Origin: Bacteroidota bacterium
GTDB taxonomy: Bacteria; Bacteroidota; Bacteroidia; Chitinophagales; Saprospiraceae
NCBI GenBank assembly: GCA_009908745.1
Contig: JAAAOU010000420.1
Location: 1 to 38,249 of the forward strand
DNA length: 38,249 nt
Reading direction: 5' to 3'
The notes below the pieces were generated by a model. The model ran no database searches. It was not told the origin of the DNA and saw only the letters and a list, made by a program, of their open reading frames with translations. This document shows, piece by piece, positions 1-8,466 of the stretch. Made by a program: the position numbers and the translations under genes. Every line of letters starts with the position of its first letter. Within the stretch, counting starts at the first letter, position 1.

Positions 1-1
1 C

Positions 2-307
2 GTGATCTCGCCGGAGTCCTGCTCCTCTATCCTGTGGCGCAGCTGGGACTACAAAGAACAGGCAGCCGAAGCACTGAAGCTCACGGCTGACCACATGCAC
101 GAATTCGGCATCGTAGACGGTATCATCAAAGAGCCGCTCGGCGGCGCGCATTCCGCTCCCGAAGAAATGGCAAAGCTGCTCAAACGGCAGATCAAAAAAG
201 CCATCGCTGAAGTACAGGACATGTCAGCGGAAGAACGCATCGAAGCCCGTATCGAAAAGTACGCGAATATCGGTGTCTACGACCATGAGCCAGCATCAGA
301 ATCCTGA
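2..307 (+). CDS. accA: Acetyl-CoA carboxylase carboxyltransferase subunit alpha (3' part)
   Basis: This is the C-terminal end of the alpha subunit of the carboxyltransferase, which with AccD moves the carboxyl group from biotin to acetyl-CoA to make malonyl-CoA for fatty acid synthesis. The gene is cut by the window edge, so the GTG at base 2 is an internal valine codon and not a start. The visible 101 residues carry the family's closing signature: VISPESCSSILWRS, then a helix, then the conserved IIKEPLGGAH block around residues 42-51, and a helical tail. The protein ends normally with a TGA. The next gene follows after about 30 bases on the same strand, so co-transcription with the DUF6913 gene and dapA is plausible. 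Identification rests on recognised motifs. Confidence 0.93.
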   Translation: MISPESCSSILWRSWDYKEQAAEALKLTADHMHEFGIVDGIIKEPLGGAHSAPEEMAKLLKRQIKKAIAEVQDMSAEERIEARIEKYANIGVYDHEPASES

Positions 308-337
308 TACCGCAGCGGGCTAAAAAAGCACATTTAA

Positions 338-895
338 ATGGGATGGATCCAAAATATAAGGTTGAAAGCGCACCACCGTCGGCTGCAACAACAGCTCAAG
401 CGGCGATCAGCGCCCAAAGGCAGGGACAAAGTCAATTTGGCTAATGCCCAACAGGTGGGCCTGCTTTTCCAAGGCGACGAGCCGGACGTCTGCAAACAGG
501 TGCAACAATACGCCGACCAGCTCCGCAAGCGCGGCAAGCAAGTCCGGCTGCTCGGTTACTTGGACCAGCACAAGGAAGGGGAAGAACGGGCCTTTAAAAA
601 CTACACCAAAAAGCAACTGGACTGGACCTACCGGCCTACCGGCCCGCTTGTCGAGGAATTCACCAAGCAGCCTTTCGACCTGTTGATTCACCTCAGCCTG
701 TCTTCAAGTTTGCACCAAGCCTATATCATGGCGACCTCGGACGCCAAACTGCGCGTGGGCCCGTCCACAGAATTCACCTATGCCTATGACCTGATGATTG
801 AGCTAACCAGCAGAGCAGGCCTTACCGCTTTCATCGAACAGATGGAAATGCTGCTCGGCAAAACCAATACACCACATGAGCCAGCCAATTCTTAG
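338..895 (+). CDS. DUF6913-type conserved protein upstream of dapA
   Basis: This 185-residue cytoplasmic protein has a basic N-terminus rich in Arg and Lys (residues 1-33), followed by a compact alpha/beta region containing VGLLFQGDEPDV and DLLIHLSLSS. I recognise it as the Bacteroidota family annotated DUF6913, which commonly sits next to dapA; its function is unknown to me. No signal peptide or membrane segment is visible. The reading frame overlaps the start of dapA by 20 bases, so the two are probably translationally coupled. The ATG at 338 is the first in frame. The family call comes from recall and context, so it is moderate; that it is a real gene is much surer. Confidence 0.7.
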   Translation: MGWIQNIRLKAHHRRLQQQLKRRSAPKGRDKVNLANAQQVGLLFQGDEPDVCKQVQQYADQLRKRGKQVRLLGYLDQHKEGEERAFKNYTKKQLDWTYRPTGPLVEEFTKQPFDLLIHLSLSSSLHQAYIMATSDAKLRVGPSTEFTYAYDLMIELTSRAGLTAFIEQMEMLLGKTNTPHEPANS

Positions 896-1766
896 TGGCA
901 CCGGGGTGGCTTTAGTGACGCCATTCCGCAACAAGAGCATTGACTTCCCGGCCTTAGAGGGCATGATCAACCACGTTATTGAGGGCGGGGTAGACTTTAT
1001 CGTCTCCTTGGGCACCACAGGCGAGGCCATCACCCAAAGCGTAGACGAATGCCGGCAGGTACTTGATTTCACTATCGAAAAGACAGACGGCCGGGTCCCT
1101 ATCGTCGCCGGCTTGTTTGGCGGGAACTATACGGACAAAATCGTAGCGGGGCTCCAAAGCTATAACTTCGATGGGATTACGGCCATCATGTCAAGCAGCC
1201 CGGCCTACAGCAAACCCTCGCAAGAGGGCATCTTCCGCCACTACATGGCACTAGCGGAAGCCTCTCCACGGCCCATCATCATCTACAACGTGCCGGGCCG
1301 TACTAGCAGCAATATCGAGGCGGAAACAACGGTGCGACTGGCCCACGCCAGCGACAAGTTTATCGCTGTAAAAGAAGCATCCGGAGATTTGGCGCAAGCC
1401 ATGAGCATCATCAAAGAAAAACCCGGCCGCTTTCAGGTGTGGTCGGGGGAAGACCCGCTGACCTTACCCATGCTGGCCTGCGGGGCGACAGGCGTGATCT
1501 CCGTCATCGCCAATGCTTTCCCTAAGCCTTTTTCCGGCATGGTCCGCCACGCTATGCAAGGGGCGCTCATCGAAGCCCGCGAGCTCAACGAACTGCTGCA
1601 CGATATCCACCCGCACCTCTACGCGCACGGCAACCCGGCGGGCGTCAAAGCCGTGCTCGATATGCTGGGGCTGTGCAGCAAGGAAGTGCGCATCCCGCTC
1701 ACCAGCCTGCCTGATGCGGCCTGCCAGCGCTTGCGCGCGGAATTGAAGAAGGCGGGGGTGGTTTGA
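876..1766 (+). CDS. dapA: 4-hydroxy-tetrahydrodipicolinate synthase
   Basis: DapA condenses pyruvate with aspartate semialdehyde, the first committed step of the lysine/diaminopimelate pathway that also feeds peptidoglycan. The 296-residue protein is of usual length and is a complete TIM barrel. The phosphate-type loop GTTGEA lies at residues 46-51, a conserved tyrosine is at 111, the catalytic tyrosine at 137 is in YNVPGRTS, and the Schiff-base lysine is K166 in AVKEASGD. The start at 876 lies inside the end of the DUF6913 gene (20-base overlap) and gives the family's normal N-terminus, so it is well supported. No terminator is evident directly after it; a repeat element starts within about ten bases of the stop. 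Confidence 0.96.
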   Translation: MSQPILSGTGVALVTPFRNKSIDFPALEGMINHVIEGGVDFIVSLGTTGEAITQSVDECRQVLDFTIEKTDGRVPIVAGLFGGNYTDKIVAGLQSYNFDGITAIMSSSPAYSKPSQEGIFRHYMALAEASPRPIIIYNVPGRTSSNIEAETTVRLAHASDKFIAVKEASGDLAQAMSIIKEKPGRFQVWSGEDPLTLPMLACGATGVISVIANAFPKPFSGMVRHAMQGALIEARELNELLHDIHPHLYAHGNPAGVKAVLDMLGLCSKEVRIPLTSLPDAACQRLRAELKKAGVV

Positions 1767-1925
1767 GGGTTGGCCCGCCTTCGCGTGAAGCTACGGCGGA
1801 CAGGGAAAGTTGCAGGGTTGAAAAGTTAGTTGGCCGGTTAGCTGGCGATGCCGTTGGAAAGTTGCCCCTGAAGGCGGATGCCCAAAGTAGTCCTTCGGGG
1901 TTGCTGGCTGGTTAGCTGGCGCTGG
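1767..1925. repeat. Composite intergenic repeat, left copy
   Basis: This gene-free stretch carries three modules in order. First is a 32-bp unit (1773-1804) that can fold through CTTC/GAAG and CCGCC/GGCGG arms. Next are TTG-rich segments such as GGGTTGAAAAGTT. Last is a hairpin with arms CCCTGAAGG (1866-1874) and CCTTCGGGG (1892-1900), followed by GCTGGCTGGTTAGCT. The same modules occur in the same order, on the opposite strand, at 4640-4923. It therefore looks like one copy of a dispersed intergenic element and not random spacer. No coding frame is convincing here. Confidence 0.75.
1773..1804. repeat. 32-bp inverted repeat arm (left)
   Basis: This 32-bp sequence is exactly the reverse complement of 4748-4779. 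The two copies bracket the large exported-protein gene. Internally it is an imperfect hairpin with a CTTC-GCGT-GAAG core, a REP-like appearance. Confidence 0.9.
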
Positions 1926-2110
1926 TAATCAAGTACGGCGTCCTCCCTGCCTACCAGCAGATAGGTGTGCCTCTGCGTACGACACACATTCTTGCCCCCT
2001 CGTTTCCAAAAACTTTGTCACCCTTCAAGCAAAACTTCAATAATGCCTATTTAGAAAAGCGAGAAATGGGTATATTACCATGCTAAAATCTCTCATCAAC
2101 CCACTGCGCT
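1926..2110. other. Upstream region of the exported-protein gene
   Basis: This is the rest of the 344-base gap between dapA and the T9SS gene. It becomes AT-rich towards the start codon, as expected for a promoter, but I find no exact TAnnTTTG element. Nothing else is recognisable. Confidence 0.4.
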
Positions 2111-4606
2111 ATGAAAAGCCTCTACCTGTTCAGTTTATTCGCGCTGTTCTGTGCGCCGCTTTGGTCGCAATCATTTTCCAAACAACTTTTATTTCCCGAC
2201 ACAAGTGCCAATGCCGTTCGTTGGCACCAAGACCTGTTCCCGACATCAGATGGGGGGTATTTTTACGCTGCGGGGGATTATAATCTAGATGCTGCGGTGC
2301 TCCTCTGTAAGTTTACAGCTGATGGCGAACTGACTTGGGCAACGGAGTTGTATCTACAAGAAGAATATTGGTTTGCATTAGACGTCGATGTAATTGAAAC
2401 CCAATCAGGCGGAGCAATGGTGCATCTCGAAATGGAAAGAGAAAACCTTGACCGGAGAACACACATAGTCAAGCTTGATTCCGAAGGTACGCTTGAGTTT
2501 TCCTTTGAGCTGCCGATCCGTCCATCTCTATTTAGTGGTGCTATTCTCTCTGAAAACAACCGCTTATTCCGCTTTGGTGACCAGTATCTCCTAACTGGTA
2601 TTAAATTCTTAAATAGCCACAGCAGTGTCGTAATTTGCCTTGCCGCATGGAATGAAGATGGGGTGGTCACCAACAGTGAAACCTGGAAAGTTGGTAACTT
2701 TGACCGCCTTTATCAATCCAGTATTAGCCTAGGACAAAATAATCAGGTTCAACTAGCTTGTTTCGGGAGTAAAGCTGGAGATCAAGACACCATCACAGAT
2801 GGGACGATACTTTTTTCTGTAGATGTCAATGACTGGGAAACGGCTAGTTGCAGCTTTCATCCTGATGAGAAATGTGTCATAAACGATATCGCATCAGATG
2901 AAAATGGGTGGTATTACATTTTCGATCTGGACAATACGATATTGATAGATACTTCCACCATTGCCCACTTCGACTACGAGGGAAATCTGAAATGGTCACA
3001 GAACATGCACAACGTCTCTGGCCTAGTAACTACAGAGGACGCTTTGCTTGCGAGGCGCGAAGATACGCTGGACATGGTAACCCTGGCAGCACTCAGCAAG
3101 GGGGACGGCACCTTACTATGGAATAGCGTGCTGTGGGACTTTATAAGCTATCCTCTGACTTATAAACCTGTTGAATTGGCCGGAGGCGGCATTTTGTGGA
3201 TGGGCTATAACTATAACAAAGAAATACACGCCATGGTAAAAATGGACGCGCAAGGACAAATTGCCGACTGCAACAACTTTGCCCGCTGCGACCTGGAAAC
3301 CTTACCTCCTAGCCCCTTACCTGACTTTGAGCCTATTGAGATCACTTCCATACCGTTGCCTGAGCAGGTTCCCGTCACCATTACCTCCCGGCCCGTTACT
3401 TTAGAGTCGGTGCCTTATTGCCCGGATTTCAACTTCACGGCAGATTTCGCCGTGCCCGACACCGTGTGCCAGAAGGATACAGTCACCGCCCTGCCATTCA
3501 AGGAATCTTCCGTACTGCCGATCTCCTCCGGCTGGGACGTAACGCCAGCTGTCCCGGACAACCTTGCAGCGGACAGCATTACTTTTGTAGCCGAAGAAGA
3601 AGGGCCCTACACTATCCAGCACGAGGTGAGCCTGCTGGGCTGCCAAGATAGCGCTACCCAAGGCATCCACGTTCTGGGTGGCCCCACCTTTGCGCTGCCC
3701 ACCGACACTTCGACCTGCGCTGGCGACAGCCTGCTGCTAGACAGCGGGCTAGACCCATCTCTCTATACGCTGGAATGGCAAAACGGGGACAGCACACAAG
3801 CAATTTGGGCCGGCACGGCGGGGGTGTATTGGCTGTCTGCGGTTTCAAAAGCGACTTCATGCGAAAATGCAGATACCACACGATTGTCCATTTTAGAAAA
3901 ACCATCAACAGGCCTGCCTTCTTCGGCTAGTTTTTGCGAAGGCGAAACCTTAACCATAGAGCCGCCTGAAAAGGATCTTAGCTTCCGCTGGAGCACTGGC
4001 GATACCTTGGCGGCCCTTACCATCAACCAAGCGGGCACCTACCAGCTTACTGTCACCAATGTGCAGGGCTGCCGCGCGACGGATAGCTTACAAGCTGTAG
4101 TGCTGCCAGCCCCACAATTTCGGTATTCTCCTGATACGACTTTTTGCCCTGGCCGGCCTTTATTGCTCCGGGCGGAGGCGCTATCAGAAGACGAGCTGCA
4201 ATGGCTGTGGCCGGACGGCAGCAATAGCGGCCGCTTTCAGCCTGGTACTACGGGGACTTTCCCCCTCATTGTCTCGAATGCCGCTTGCTCCGATACCGTG
4301 TTTATTCAAGTAGAAAAAGGGGACTGCCGGTCAGACGTCTTCATACCGTCCGCTTTTTCGCCCAATGACGACGGCCGCAATGATGTTTTCAAGGTTTATG
4401 GCCCGGAGATAGAACTTATACGCCTGCAGATTTACGACCGATGGGGTGGGTTGCTGTATGAGGGGGAAAGTACTAATGCACAGTGGGACGGCACCTTTGC
4501 AAACCGGCCTGCCAATCCCGGCCAGTACGTTTATGTCTTGCAATACCTGGATCAGCTGGATCTGGAGGTGTATCAAAAAACCGGCCGTGTTTTGTTGCTG
4601 CGGTAG
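2111..4606 (+). CDS. Large exported protein with T9SS type-B (gliding-motility-associated) C-terminal domain
   Basis: The 831-residue product begins with a clear signal peptide (MKSLYLFSLFALFCAPLWSQ), and the start at 2111 is chosen because it gives this peptide. Residues of about 20-430 are a repetitive, Trp/Asp-rich beta region with no family I recognise. Three or more Ig/PKD-like modules follow (about 445-740), with recurring patterns such as CAGDSLLL, CEGETLTI and CPGRPLLL. The last 90 residues (VFIPSAFSPNDDGRNDVFKV ... YDRWGGLLYEG ... GTFANRPANPGQYVY) are the type-B sorting domain seen on cell-surface adhesins and gliding-associated proteins. It is thus probably exported by the type IX system and displayed or released. 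The first half is visibly more AT-rich than neighbouring genes. The gene is framed by inverted copies of a composite repeat, which may mean it was acquired or rearranged. Confidence 0.88.
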   Translation: MKSLYLFSLFALFCAPLWSQSFSKQLLFPDTSANAVRWHQDLFPTSDGGYFYAAGDYNLDAAVLLCKFTADGELTWATELYLQEEYWFALDVDVIETQSGGAMVHLEMERENLDRRTHIVKLDSEGTLEFSFELPIRPSLFSGAILSENNRLFRFGDQYLLTGIKFLNSHSSVVICLAAWNEDGVVTNSETWKVGNFDRLYQSSISLGQNNQVQLACFGSKAGDQDTITDGTILFSVDVNDWETASCSFHPDEKCVINDIASDENGWYYIFDLDNTILIDTSTIAHFDYEGNLKWSQNMHNVSGLVTTEDALLARREDTLDMVTLAALSKGDGTLLWNSVLWDFISYPLTYKPVELAGGGILWMGYNYNKEIHAMVKMDAQGQIADCNNFARCDLETLPPSPLPDFEPIEITSIPLPEQVPVTITSRPVTLESVPYCPDFNFTADFAVPDTVCQKDTVTALPFKESSVLPISSGWDVTPAVPDNLAADSITFVAEEEGPYTIQHEVSLLGCQDSATQGIHVLGGPTFALPTDTSTCAGDSLLLDSGLDPSLYTLEWQNGDSTQAIWAGTAGVYWLSAVSKATSCENADTTRLSILEKPSTGLPSSASFCEGETLTIEPPEKDLSFRWSTGDTLAALTINQAGTYQLTVTNVQGCRATDSLQAVVLPAPQFRYSPDTTFCPGRPLLLRAEALSEDELQWLWPDGSNSGRFQPGTTGTFPLIVSNAACSDTVFIQVEKGDCRSDVFIPSAFSPNDDGRNDVFKVYGPEIELIRLQIYDRWGGLLYEGESTNAQWDGTFANRPANPGQYVYVLQYLDQLDLEVYQKTGRVLLLR

Positions 4607-4688
4607 CGGATCGGATACGCTCTTTATTCTGGTGGAGTTATAACGTTGTAAAGTTGGGACTTTGTAAAGTTAGCTGGCTGGTTAGCTA

Positions 4689-4732
4689 ACCCTGAAGGAC
4701 TCCACTCCCTGCGGTCGTTCCGCCTTCAGGGT
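4689..4732. repeat. Hairpin with 10-bp perfect arms
   Basis: ACCCTGAAGG (4689-4698) and CCTTCAGGGT (4723-4732) are exact reverse complements with a 24-base loop. It lies 83 bases after the exported-protein stop codon. It has no T-tract, so it is not a classic intrinsic terminator, though it could protect a 3' end. It corresponds to the hairpin module of the left repeat copy. Confidence 0.7.
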
Positions 4733-4747
4733 AAACCCTTCAACCTT

Positions 4748-4779
4748 CCTGTCCGCCGTAGCTTCACGCGAAGGCGGGC
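4748..4779. repeat. 32-bp inverted repeat arm (right)
   Basis: This is the exact reverse complement of 1773-1804. Together the two arms enclose about 2.9 kb containing a single gene. Confidence 0.9.
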
Positions 4780-4782
4780 TAA

Positions 4783-4923
4783 CCTTTCAACTTTCCCAAC
4801 TCTTCAACCCTTCAACTTTCCCAACCTTTCAACTTTTCAACTTTTCAACCTTTCAACTTTCCCAACCCTTCAACCCTTCAACCTTCCCAACCTTTCAACT
4901 TTCCCAACCCTTCAACTTTTCAA
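4783..4923. repeat. 17 tandem 8/9-nt units (pyrimidine run plus CAA)
   Basis: The stretch divides without remainder into 17 adjacent units: twelve 8-mers of the form YYYYYCAA (for example CCTTTCAA, CTTTTCAA, CCCTTCAA) and five 9-mers ending in CCCAA (CTTTCCCAA, CCTTCCCAA). On the hemN strand each unit starts with TTG followed by purines. The last unit overlaps the hemN stop codon at 4920-4922, so the array abuts and slightly enters the gene end. Unit size, lack of spacers and the degenerate repeat exclude CRISPR. Slippage or spread of an intergenic element is the likely origin. Confidence 0.9.
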
Positions 4924-6275
4924 ACCGACTGGCTAAACAACGCCCCCTCCGGCTTCCGCCGCCAGTACCGGGCATCTAGTGCCAAGGCGATATTACGTAT
5001 AAACGGGTAACCAGCCGGCTCCACCGTAAGGCGGTACGGCTCACGCTTCACCAGGCCATCCCGTTCCAGCTCATCCATGCGGGCGATACCGGCGTACAGC
5101 GCGGCACACTGCTGTTCTTCTTGCTGCCAACTCGTCTCGTGCCGGCACATGAGATTCAGAATATGGTGGCGCAGGATTTCATCTTCCCCGGACAACAAGT
5201 GCCCCTTGATGATGGGCAGCCGGCCGCTGTCGACAATTTCCTGGTAGCGTTCAATTTTTTTCTCGTTCTGAATATAGCCATCCCAGCTGTCGCTGATGGA
5301 GGAGGCTCCCAATGCAAGGTTGAGCTCGGTGTTGAAAGGCGTGTACCCCATGAAGTTGCGGTGCAAATGGCCGGCCTCCATCGCCTGGCAAAGACTGTCT
5401 TTGGGCAAAGCGAAGTGGTCCATGCCGATTTCGATATAGCCGGCTTCTTCCAATAGCTCGCAGCCTAGCTCGTACAGTTCCCGCTTTTCCTCGCCCGTAG
5501 GCAGGTCGGCTTCGGAATAGGCGCGTTGGCTGGGGCTGATCCAAGGCACATGGGCGTAGCTGTAGAAGGCGATGCGCTCGGGCAAGAGGGCCTTTACTTT
5601 TTTGACGGTGTCGATGACGTGCGCTTTCGTCTGCAACGGCAAGCCGAAGATGAGGTCATAGTTGATGGACTCGTAACCCAGCTCGCGGGCCCTCTTCGTC
5701 ACCTGCACCACATCTTCAAAGGTCTGCTTGCGGTTGATGATTGCCAGTATTTCCGGCGCAAAATCCTGAATGCCGATGCTCAGGCGGGTGAACCCGAGTT
5801 CACGCAGGACCTGCAAGTGCTCCGGTGAAGTGGTACCGGGGTGGGCTTCGAAGCCAAACTCATACTGCTCCGCTAAGTCCACATCTTCTAGAATAGCGGA
5901 CAGTAAGTGGTGGAGATTTTGAGGCGAGAAAAAAGTCGGCGTGCCGCCCCCGAGGTGCAGTTCGCGCAGTACGGGTTTGCCCGGCAGCAAATCGCGGTAC
6001 AGGCGCCATTCCTTCAGTACCGCCTCGATGTAGGGGGATTCTACAGCGTGATTTTTGGTGATGCGCTTGTTGCAGCCGCAGTAAGTGCAGAGCGCCTCAC
6101 AGAACGGCAGGTGCAGATAAAGGCTGATTTCGTTCTGGCGCTGGAAAGCCTGCACGACTTTTTGTTTCCAGGCTTTTTCGGCCGGGGGCGTTTCGTTCCA
6201 GTAGGGCACCGTAGGGTAACTGGTGTAACGAGGCACAGGAACGTTGTACTTTTCCAATAGCTGTTGTTGAGTCAT
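4920..6275 (-). CDS. hemN: Oxygen-independent coproporphyrinogen III oxidase
   Basis: HemN is a radical-SAM enzyme that decarboxylates coproporphyrinogen III to protoporphyrinogen IX in haem synthesis without oxygen. The 451-residue length is typical of the true HemN clade. The cluster-binding motif is at residues 59-68 (FCEALCTYCGC), with the three cysteines C59, C63 and C66 plus C68. RYTSYPTVPYW near the N-terminus and GGGTPTFF at 109-116 are also family hallmarks, which favours HemN over the shorter HemW proteins. The start at 6275 is supported by an upstream TACTTTTG promoter element. The 3' end coincides with a tandem repeat array whose last unit contains the stop codon. Transcription converges with the exported-protein gene. 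Confidence 0.94.
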   Translation of the reverse strand: MTQQQLLEKYNVPVPRYTSYPTVPYWNETPPAEKAWKQKVVQAFQRQNEISLYLHLPFCEALCTYCGCNKRITKNHAVESPYIEAVLKEWRLYRDLLPGKPVLRELHLGGGTPTFFSPQNLHHLLSAILEDVDLAEQYEFGFEAHPGTTSPEHLQVLRELGFTRLSIGIQDFAPEILAIINRKQTFEDVVQVTKRARELGYESINYDLIFGLPLQTKAHVIDTVKKVKALLPERIAFYSYAHVPWISPSQRAYSEADLPTGEEKRELYELGCELLEEAGYIEIGMDHFALPKDSLCQAMEAGHLHRNFMGYTPFNTELNLALGASSISDSWDGYIQNEKKIERYQEIVDSGRLPIIKGHLLSGEDEILRHHILNLMCRHETSWQQEEQQCAALYAGIARMDELERDGLVKREPYRLTVEPAGYPFIRNIALALDARYWRRKPEGALFSQSV

Positions 6276-6297
6276 GGCTTATGCGTTGTAAGTGCGG

Positions 6298-6305
6298 CAA
6301 AAGTA
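6298..6305 (-). promoter_or_regulatory. Promoter -7 element (TACTTTTG) for hemN
   Basis: On the minus strand this reads TACTTTTG, an exact match to the Bacteroidota -7 consensus TAnnTTTG, 22 bases before the hemN ATG. No TTG lies at the usual distance upstream, so only the -7 half is supported. It predicts a short 5' leader of about 15 bases. Confidence 0.6.
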
Positions 6306-6457
6306 GCCCGGCCGTCCAGCGCAGACGGTGAGATATGCAATGGGAGGGCGTGATTTTAATCATCACTTGCAGGTATTGATGGCCGTGTGGCAACAGGAAG
6401 CGCAAAAAATCAAAAACAAAGGCCTGAGCCTAGCTGTTTGACCCACAAAACCACCGT

Positions 6458-7063
6458 ATGGACAACCTCTGGTCCTATTTCAAAAACCTTTTCCGCCAAG
6501 CCGAAGAAAGCTCCCCCAGCCAGCCGCTAGTACACGAGCTGATAGAGCGGAACGAGGAAGAGCAAAAGGACTACACTTTTTGGAAAGAGACGCTGGTGCT
6601 CCGCCGCCTGCTCGACTGGCTGAGCGACCAATACGCCATCTACCGGGTGGACCGCGACCGTATAGACGAGGCCATCGACTTTCTCGACACCCCTTCCTCC
6701 AAGGGCTTCGTCGTACACTTCCACGAAACCCGCTACAGCCAGCGGGATGTCACGCATTTCTTTGATTACCTCAAGGAAAAAGTACTGAGCCTGAACTACC
6801 GCACCCAAATTTCTGACCTGCGTACTTACAACCGTGCCACTTGGGTAGAAACCGTGCAACGCCACTACCTCAAGCCCGGCCTTACGATCCGACAGCCGGG
6901 AGCCGACGGCAAATTCACCCAAAAATTCGGCAACGTTATGATTGAGCTGGAACTGCGGGACGATGCCGTCTACAACCTCCGCTTTCGCGCCACCATCTAC
7001 AAGGACAGTCAATTTAAAGAAGCCGCCGAATTCAAGGAACTGATGCAGCAGTTGGTCGCTTAA
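6458..7063 (+). CDS. Conserved hypothetical cytoplasmic protein
   Basis: I do not recognise this 201-residue protein. It has no signal peptide or membrane segment. The N-terminal 60 residues are helical and charged (LWSYFKNLFRQAEES, then LRRLLDWLSDQYAIY). A middle region follows containing FVVHFHETRYSQRDVTHFFDYLKE, and the C-terminal beta-rich part includes FGNVMIELELRDDAVYNLRFRATIY. The full-length frame, codon use like its neighbours and a start shortly after the hemN promoter region support a genuine gene. It lies divergent from hemN and 70 bases ahead of the serine hydrolase. No function can be given. Confidence 0.7.
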   Translation: MDNLWSYFKNLFRQAEESSPSQPLVHELIERNEEEQKDYTFWKETLVLRRLLDWLSDQYAIYRVDRDRIDEAIDFLDTPSSKGFVVHFHETRYSQRDVTHFFDYLKEKVLSLNYRTQISDLRTYNRATWVETVQRHYLKPGLTIRQPGADGKFTQKFGNVMIELELRDDAVYNLRFRATIYKDSQFKEAAEFKELMQQLVA

Positions 7064-7133
7064 GCCGCAGCTTAGCTCGAAAAAATATGTGCTCTTCCGC
7101 CCCGTATGCTAATTTGAAAACAAAACTCAACAC

Positions 7134-8462
7134 ATGAAACCACTCACTTTCCTTCTCTTGGCTGTACTGACGAGCGCGGTGTTTTCGAATGCGCAAACCT
7201 TCGACCGCGATAAGCTGGACAGCTTGCTCAGCTACGTGGAAGCCAACCAAAAAAGCATGGGCAGCCTAGCTATCTTGCAAGACGGCAAAGTCGTATACAA
7301 ACGGGCGATTGGTTACGCCAACGTCGCCGGACAGGGCAAAGCCAATGCAGCTACCCGGTATGGCATCGGCTCCATTTCCAAAACCTTTACCGCCGTATTG
7401 ACGCTGCAATTGGCAGAAGACGGCAAGCTTTCGCTGGATAATACGCTGGACCAATATTTCCCCACTCTACCTAATGCCGACAGCATCACCATAGAGCAGT
7501 TGCTGCAACACCGCTCCGGCCTGCACAATTTTACAGACGATGTAGACTATATGGAAAAAATGGAGGAACCTATGGCACGGGAAGCACTATTGGAGTGGTT
7601 CGTAGAAAAAGGCGTCGACTTTGCGCCCGACGAGCAGATGAAGTACTCCAACACGGGATACGTCGTACTGTCCTTTATCCTAGAAGAAGCCAGCGGAAAA
7701 AGCTACGCGGAATTGCTGCAAGAGCGTATCGCCAACCCCTGTGGATTGCAAGACACCTACATGCCCGCCGAAGTAGTGGGCGAGCAAGAACAAGAAGCGC
7801 TTTCCTATCAGCGGGAAGGTGAAAACTGGACGCCTTCCACCAAGACCCACCCTTCTATACCTATCGGTGCCGGCTCCATTATTTCTACCGCTGAAGACCT
7901 CACGACCTTCTTCCACTGCCTGTTCGAGGGGAAACTCGTCAGCGAAGCGCATTTGCAGGAGATGACTAAAATGGTAGACAGCTACGGCTACGGCATATTC
8001 AGCATTCCGTTCTACGACAAAACCAGCTACGGGCATACCGGCGGGATTGACGGATTCAGCTCAGTGGCCAGCTATTTTCCGGAAGAGCAGATGGGCGTTG
8101 CTTATTTGTCTAACGGCGCAGTCATGTCCAACAACGACCTGCTCATCGGTGCCCTGAGCATCTACTTCGGCAAGCCTTATGAGTTCCCGGAGTTCAAGCA
8201 GGCAATAGCGGTAAATGCAGAGGAGCTGAAAATATACGAAGGCAACTATACGTCGGATGTAGTCCCGCTCGACATTAAGGTATTTGTGGAAGGAGAAACC
8301 CTCAAAGCACAAGCGACCGGCCAAGGCGCTTTCCCCTTGGAGCCCTTCGCCGAGCATCAGTTCCAGTTCGAGCCCGCCAAAGTAGAAATTGAGTTTATGC
8401 CCGGAGAAGGCAAGCTCATACTGCGGCAAGGCGGGGAGTACGAATTCACAAAGGAGCAGTAG
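7134..8462 (+). CDS. Exported serine hydrolase of the beta-lactamase/class C family
   Basis: This 442-residue protein belongs to the PF00144 family of penicillin-binding-protein-like hydrolases (D-aminopeptidases, esterases, class C beta-lactamases). A signal peptide (MKPLTFLLLAVLTSAVFSNAQ) sends it to the periplasm or beyond. All three active-site elements are present: SISK with S80 and K83, YSN at 171-173, and HTGG at 301-304 as the KTG-box equivalent. A C-terminal beta domain (about 355-442) resembles the lipocalin-like tail often attached to such enzymes. The substrate is not predictable; peptide or ester hydrolysis in envelope turnover is more likely than antibiotic resistance. No terminator separates it from the next gene, but that gene has its own promoter. 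Confidence 0.88.
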   Translation: MKPLTFLLLAVLTSAVFSNAQTFDRDKLDSLLSYVEANQKSMGSLAILQDGKVVYKRAIGYANVAGQGKANAATRYGIGSISKTFTAVLTLQLAEDGKLSLDNTLDQYFPTLPNADSITIEQLLQHRSGLHNFTDDVDYMEKMEEPMAREALLEWFVEKGVDFAPDEQMKYSNTGYVVLSFILEEASGKSYAELLQERIANPCGLQDTYMPAEVVGEQEQEALSYQREGENWTPSTKTHPSIPIGAGSIISTAEDLTTFFHCLFEGKLVSEAHLQEMTKMVDSYGYGIFSIPFYDKTSYGHTGGIDGFSSVASYFPEEQMGVAYLSNGAVMSNNDLLIGALSIYFGKPYEFPEFKQAIAVNAEELKIYEGNYTSDVVPLDIKVFVEGETLKAQATGQGAFPLEPFAEHQFQFEPAKVEIEFMPGEGKLILRQGGEYEFTKEQ

Positions 8463-8466
8463 GCGG

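Larger units (their letters stand above)
4625..4779. repeat. Composite intergenic repeat, right copy (inverted)
   Basis: Read on the minus strand this region repeats the order of modules found at 1767-1925: the 32-bp unit, TTGAAGGGTT, a hairpin with CCCTGAAGG arms, and GCTAACCAGCCAGC-like sequence. On the plus strand the tracts TTGTAAAGTT and AGCTGGCTGGTTAGCT are visible. Homology to the left copy is patchy outside the 32-bp unit, which suggests an old element with drift. Confidence 0.7.

Noticed and set aside
4783-4923. CRISPR-like array
   Set aside because: Units are 8-9 bases, contiguous and degenerate, with no spacers and no cas genes nearby.
7134-8462. Antibiotic-resistance beta-lactamase
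   Set aside because: The SxxK, YxN and HTGG motifs define the broad serine hydrolase family; the C-terminal accessory domain and chromosomal context do not support a resistance role.
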